Below, piece by piece: positions 40,497 through 44,321 of a DNA stretch of 44,321 bases. The stretch is from Lachnospiraceae bacterium (lineage in GTDB: Bacteria > Bacillota > Clostridia > Lachnospirales > Lachnospiraceae): assembly GCA_017621815.1 (NCBI GenBank), contig JAGASK010000045.1, forward strand, positions 1 through 44,321, written 5' to 3'. The notes under the pieces are model-generated. The model did not search any database, was not told where the DNA came from, and saw only the letters and a program-made list of their open reading frames with translations. The stretch's first letter is position 1. Each line of letters begins with the position of its first letter. The translations under genes and the position numbers were made by a program.

Positions 40497-41117
40497 ATGA
40501 AAATCAGCTTAAACGGGAAAGAGTACGAAAGCGGAAAAATTACCAGGGAAAAGTATAAGAAGTTTGCGGTAGTGTTTGAAAAACTGTTAGGAAAGGAAAA
40601 AGACGCGCAGACTTTTAGCGACGAAGACTTAGACGAAATGGTAGAAGCTATTGTAGTTGTTTACGGAAATCAGTTTACTTTTGATGAAGCAAACGACGCA
40701 TTAGACGAAATCAGCAGTATTTTACTTAACTTTTCGCTTATCAATGCGGAAATCTTAAATAAGACAAATTTACAGGCGCACGAAGTAGCGAAAACAAAGA
40801 AGATTAGTACTATTGTTATCGCTGGCAGAGAATACGAAAGCGGCAAAATTGGAAGAAAGAAATACGGGGCATTTAGAAGGGTGTATAACGAATTGATACA
40901 GCCGGATAAACAGACCTACACAGACGAAGAATTAGACAAAATGGTAGGCGCTATCGTTGAAATATACGACAATCAGTTTACTTTTGATGAAGCGAACGCG
41001 GAATTAGAAGACGTAGCGCAGATTATCTTTAACTTTGCGCTTATCAATGCAAATATTATTAAGCGAATGGCAGACCAGGCGGAAGACGCAAAAAAAAATT
41101 TGAGTTCACGCGCTTAA
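40497..41117 (+). CDS. Tail assembly chaperone gpG with internal duplication
   Basis: 206 residues. Two tandem copies of one domain: about 1-88 (MKISLNGKEYESGKITREKY ... GNQFTFDEANDALDEISSIL) and about 103-190 (IVIAGREYESGKIGRKKYGA ... DNQFTFDEANAELEDVAQII). Both contain NQFTFDEAN and an end of the form NF(S/A)LINA(E/N)I. gpG binds the tape measure and guides tube assembly. A9 at 41090-41098 near its 3' end is the slip site for the longer gpGT form. AAAGGGCG precedes ATG 40497. Confidence 0.9.
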   Translation: MKISLNGKEYESGKITREKYKKFAVVFEKLLGKEKDAQTFSDEDLDEMVEAIVVVYGNQFTFDEANDALDEISSILLNFSLINAEILNKTNLQAHEVAKTKKISTIVIAGREYESGKIGRKKYGAFRRVYNELIQPDKQTYTDEELDKMVGAIVEIYDNQFTFDEANAELEDVAQIIFNFALINANIIKRMADQAEDAKKNLSSRA

Positions 41118-41656
41118 TTGATAACTGTATCAAATGCAGCGGCGGGCTTAAGCGGTTTTACAGTATCACTACATACGCCTACAGAAGATACATTAAGCTT
41201 ATGGAATTGATAAGCAACACCAACGAAGAAAACGACTTATTATACCTGTATTCTGCCGTTATCCGGGTAGTGTTTAATGACAGGATAGAGGAAGAGGAAA
41301 TAGAACAACTGGACGTAGCAGAAATTGTTAATACATTCAAGGCGATAGCGGAAATTATAGACGCTTCCGTAAATGAGAAGATACGGGCAATAAGCGAAAT
41401 GTTAAGCGGCAGCCCCCAGGTAGAAGACCAGGGCAGCGCCTTTGATGAATACGACAGGGAAAACGGCTATATAGAAGAACAGACCCAGGAAGAAGTATGG
41501 GAATCGTATAGAAGCGCCCTGGATAACATTTTACAGATATGTATTAAGAATATGCGAAACAGTTATAAAGATTGTTTGGAATCGGATTTAAGCGACCTTT
41601 TAGACTACGTTGTATTTCAAGTCGAGTATGACAGAGAAACGCAAGCGAAGGAGTAA
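40497..41656 (+). CDS. Tail assembly chaperone gpGT, -1 frameshift product
   Basis: A -1 slip in the A-run (A AAA AAA, 41090-41096, in the 0-frame GCA AAA AAA AAT) leads into KKFEFTRLIDNCIKCSGGLK and, without a stop, into the downstream frame that contains ATG 41201 and ends at 41656; total about 386 residues. The extension includes an acidic helical region with EENDLLYLYSAVIRVVFNDR and DYVVFQVEYDRETQAKE. gpG/gpGT frameshifting before the tape measure is a conserved siphovirus feature; the exact slip base is inferred. Confidence 0.85.
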
Positions 41657-41664
41657 CTTAACAA

Positions 41665-44321
41665 ATGGCTGGTGCTAGTCTACGAGTTGGGGCGAATACA
41701 AGCGAGTTTACCAGTCAAATGAAGTCAATGCTTACGCAGATGAAGCTTGTAACCAGCGAATACAAAGTAGAAGCGGCACAGGCTAAGGCGTTAGGCAGTC
41801 AGACAGATTTACTTAGCGCTAAGAAGAAGGAATTAACCGCCAAAATACAGCTACAGACCGAAGCTATTAAGTTACAGGAAGGAAACTTAGCAGCACAGAA
41901 GCAGAAGCTTACAGAATTACAGACAGCAGAGCAGAAGCTAAAAGAGAAGGTAGCAGAACTTACGGCGGCTTACGAAGACAGCGTTAAGGCGACGGGTAAA
42001 GACAGCGAAGAAAGCAAAAAACTAAAGGCACAGCTAGACGAAACGAAAGAAGCACACGCTAAGGCGGAAAATGCAGTTAAGAAACAGGAAGACGCGATAG
42101 CGAAGAACACGATTAAGGTTAACGAATCGCGGGCAGCCTTAGCAGACCAACAAACAGAATTAAAAGAAACAGAAGATAAATTAGAAAGCGCCGGGAATGA
42201 GTTTGGAAACTTCGGGGACGCGGTAGAAGACGCGGGAAGAAGTATGGACGATACCGGGGCAAAAGCGGTAAGTTTAGGCGACATTATCAAAGGGAATATA
42301 GTAGCTTCCGCGATTGTGGGCGGCGTTAAGCTGCTGGCAGACGCTTTTAAAGAACTGGCTACGAATATTTTTAGCCTGGCAAATGATACGCAGACTGCTT
42401 TTAATACCTTATCGACGCAGACCGGGGCGACGGCGGAAGAATTGGAAGAAATGCAGTCCATAATGGACGAAATTTATAACAATAATTTTGGCGAAGATAT
42501 GGACGACATAGCGCGGGCTATGGCGACTGTAAAGCAGCAGACCGGGGCGACAGGTAAAGAATTACAGAACTTGACAGAAGAAGCCTTACTTATGCGTGAT
42601 ACGTTTGATATGGACGTAAACGAAAGCGTAAGGACGGCTAATATGTTAATGAAAACCTTCGGACTTACGGGCGAACAGGCTTATAGCATGATAGCCCAGG
42701 GAGCGCAGAAGGGACTTGATAAAAACGGCGATTTATTAGACACGATAAACGAATATTCCGTACACTTCGACCAGCTAGGGCTAAGTGCGGAAGATATGTT
42801 TAATATGCTGGTAAATGGCGCGGAAAGCGGCACTTTTAGCGTAGACAAGCTAGGCGACGCAGTAAAGGAATTTGGTATAAGGGTAAAAGACGGCACAGCA
42901 AGCGACGCTTTTAAGGAATTGGGCTTAAATGTAGATGAAACTACGGCAGCGTTCGGAGAAGGCGGCGAAGCGGCTAAAGCTGCTATGCAGAAGGTAACAA
43001 GTGCGTTATTTGCAGTCGAAGACCCGATTAAGCAGAACCAATTAGGCGTTGCTATGTTCGGTACAATGTGGGAAGACCTGGGAGCAGACGGAGTAAAAGC
43101 ACTTACCGACCTTAGCGGCGAAGTAAACAGTACGACAGAAGCACTTGATAAGATAAACCAGCAGAAGTATAACGACCTGGAAAGTACTTTAGAAGGGCTG
43201 AAAAGAAGCGTACAGACAAAATTAAAAGAACCATTTAGCCAGGCAGCCGAAGGAATACAGACGAATTTAGCAGACCTGGCAAACGAAATAAGTAACGGCG
43301 GAATGGGCGACGCGATAGACAGGATAGCGGAAGGCTTCGGAAACCTGGTAACAAAGGCGACAGAAGTAGTAACGGCGGCACTTCCGAAGGTTTTAGAAGG
43401 GCTGGCGTGGATTGCGGATAACGGCGACGCGATAGTAAGCGTATTAGCCGGAATCGGCGCGGGCTTTGCAGTATTTAAGGTTGCTTCGCTTATCCAGGGT
43501 GTAGTATCAGCGTTCCAGGCGTTCAAACTGGCGAATGAAGGCGCTACTATAGCACAATGGGCTATGAACGCAGCTATGAACGCTAACCCGATTGTTTTAA
43601 TTGTGACGCTGGTAGCCGGGCTTGTGGCTGCTATTGTTACCTTTATTGCTACGAATGAAGACGCAAGGGCGGCGCTTGTGAATGTATGGGAAGCTATCAA
43701 GACCGCTATAGGTACGGTAGTAGAAGGAATCGTAACATTTTTTACGGAAACCATACCGAACGCTTTTAACCAGGTTATCGACTTCGTAAAAGGGAACTGG
43801 CAAGGGCTTTTATTGCTTCTTGTAAATCCGTTCGCGGGGGCTTTTAAGCTTCTGTACGATAATTGCGAAGGCTTTAGAAATATTATTAACAACCTGGTAG
43901 AGCAGATAAAGACAGCGTTTAACGGCGTAGTGACTTTCTTAAAGGAATTGCCTAGCAAGATATGGAACGCGATTATAAGCACAGTAGACGCTATTAGAGC
44001 CTGGGCGCTGGATTTAAAGACGGCAGCAGTCGAAGGAATTACGCAGCTTGTAACGAACGTAGTAACCTTCTTTTCTGAATTGCCTAACAAAATCGCCTAC
44101 GTGATAGGCTTTTGTATCGGACACGTTATACAGTTCGGTATAGATTTATACAAATGGGCTACTACCAAAATCCCGGAATTTGTTAACAGTATTATTACTT
44201 TCATGCAGCAGTTACCGGGCAAAATTTGGAACGCGATAGTAAGCGCGGTACAGAAAGTAGCAACCTGGGGCGAAAATATGAAGAACCAGGCAGTAACGAA
44301 GGTAACGCAGCTTATAACGAA
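41665..44321 (+). CDS. Tape measure protein, 3' end beyond window
   Basis: 885 codons are visible from ATG 41665 (GAAGGAG upstream). It sets tail length and carries the DNA-injection functions. In order: a start typical for the family (GASLRVGANTSEFTSQMKSM), a long coiled coil to about residue 180, a phage tape-measure core (FNTLSTQTGATAEELEEMQS; VNESVRTANMLMKTFG; KGLDKNGDLLDTINEYS), hydrophobic segments around 600-660 (VLIVTLVAGLVAAIVTFIA), then imperfect repeats with ELPSKIWNAI / QLPGKIWNAI. The reverse-strand open frame here is a shadow. Confidence 0.93.
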   Translation, partial: MAGASLRVGANTSEFTSQMKSMLTQMKLVTSEYKVEAAQAKALGSQTDLLSAKKKELTAKIQLQTEAIKLQEGNLAAQKQKLTELQTAEQKLKEKVAELTAAYEDSVKATGKDSEESKKLKAQLDETKEAHAKAENAVKKQEDAIAKNTIKVNESRAALADQQTELKETEDKLESAGNEFGNFGDAVEDAGRSMDDTGAKAVSLGDIIKGNIVASAIVGGVKLLADAFKELATNIFSLANDTQTAFNTLSTQTGATAEELEEMQSIMDEIYNNNFGEDMDDIARAMATVKQQTGATGKELQNLTEEALLMRDTFDMDVNESVRTANMLMKTFGLTGEQAYSMIAQGAQKGLDKNGDLLDTINEYSVHFDQLGLSAEDMFNMLVNGAESGTFSVDKLGDAVKEFGIRVKDGTASDAFKELGLNVDETTAAFGEGGEAAKAAMQKVTSALFAVEDPIKQNQLGVAMFGTMWEDLGADGVKALTDLSGEVNSTTEALDKINQQKYNDLESTLEGLKRSVQTKLKEPFSQAAEGIQTNLADLANEISNGGMGDAIDRIAEGFGNLVTKATEVVTAALPKVLEGLAWIADNGDAIVSVLAGIGAGFAVFKVASLIQGVVSAFQAFKLANEGATIAQWAMNAAMNANPIVLIVTLVAGLVAAIVTFIATNEDARAALVNVWEAIKTAIGTVVEGIVTFFTETIPNAFNQVIDFVKGNWQGLLLLLVNPFAGAFKLLYDNCEGFRNIINNLVEQIKTAFNGVVTFLKELPSKIWNAIISTVDAIRAWALDLKTAAVEGITQLVTNVVTFFSELPNKIAYVIGFCIGHVIQFGIDLYKWATTKIPEFVNSIITFMQQLPGKIWNAIVSAVQKVATWGENMKNQAVTKVTQLIT

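Noticed and set aside
41201-41656. Separate gene starting at ATG 41201 after gpG
   Set aside because: No Shine-Dalgarno precedes it, and the same frame is open back to the A9 slip site, so it is the T part of gpGT.
42681-44090. 469-residue reverse-strand open frame
   Set aside because: It is opposite the tape measure gene; composition (Ser/Ala/Pro/Phe runs) is that of a shadow frame with no ribosome binding site.

Overview
The window is a Firmicutes chromosome segment, most like Lachnospiraceae. The evidence is the spc/alpha ribosomal operon order rpsH-rplF-rplR-rpsE-rpmD-rplO-secY-adk-map-KOW-infA-rpmJ-rpsM-rpsK-rpsD-rpoA-rplQ, an L17 with a long internal insertion, a following ecfA1-ecfA2-ecfT-truA-rplM-rpsI block, and AGGAGG-type ribosome binding sites. 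About 19.6 kb of host DNA is followed by the left 24.7 kb of a tailed-phage prophage that runs off the right edge.

Host part (1-19.6 kb). The ribosomal operon (1-9904) ends at a clean terminator. An accessory stretch follows: a methyl-accepting chemotaxis receptor with a small membrane-proximal protein, a 47-base GGGGCTGTTGCAAAA palindrome, a small XRE regulator divergent from a lipoprotein with two matching operator palindromes between them, and an anchored M15 peptidase. The ECF transporter core and truA come next. rplM-rpsI follow with their own consensus promoter and a structured leader.

Prophage part (19.65 kb to the end). Left to right it holds: a ribbon-helix-helix gene beside GTAANTTAC repeats; a leftward tyrosine integrase; a lambda-like immunity region (CI-like repressor, divergent promoters, three related operators); an early region of small genes with a tRNA-Arg(CCG)-like gene and a strongly folded non-coding stretch; SSB; an HUH rolling-circle Rep with a palindromic candidate origin upstream; a VRR-NUC nuclease; a DUF3850-like protein; ParA and a long ParB; then a strong terminator. 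The late module has HNH, terminase small and large subunits, portal, HK97 protease, capsid, connector, closure, gp10-like, tail completion, tail tube, a gpG/gpGT frameshift pair and an incomplete tape measure. This is an HK97-fold siphovirus. Rep plus SSB suggests P2-like rolling-circle replication, and ParAB suggests it may also persist as a partitioned episome; both are inference.

Points most worth checking: three small prophage ORFs whose only well-placed start codon is ACG; the candidate rolling-circle origin; about 29 same-strand copies of GGCAGCAG in three coding contexts; two identical-arm palindromes GTGTCAG-N3-CTGACAC, one inside parB; a tail chaperone duplicated within gpG; and a tRNA with C at position 33. 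attR and the lysis genes lie outside the window, so the prophage ends are not proven.
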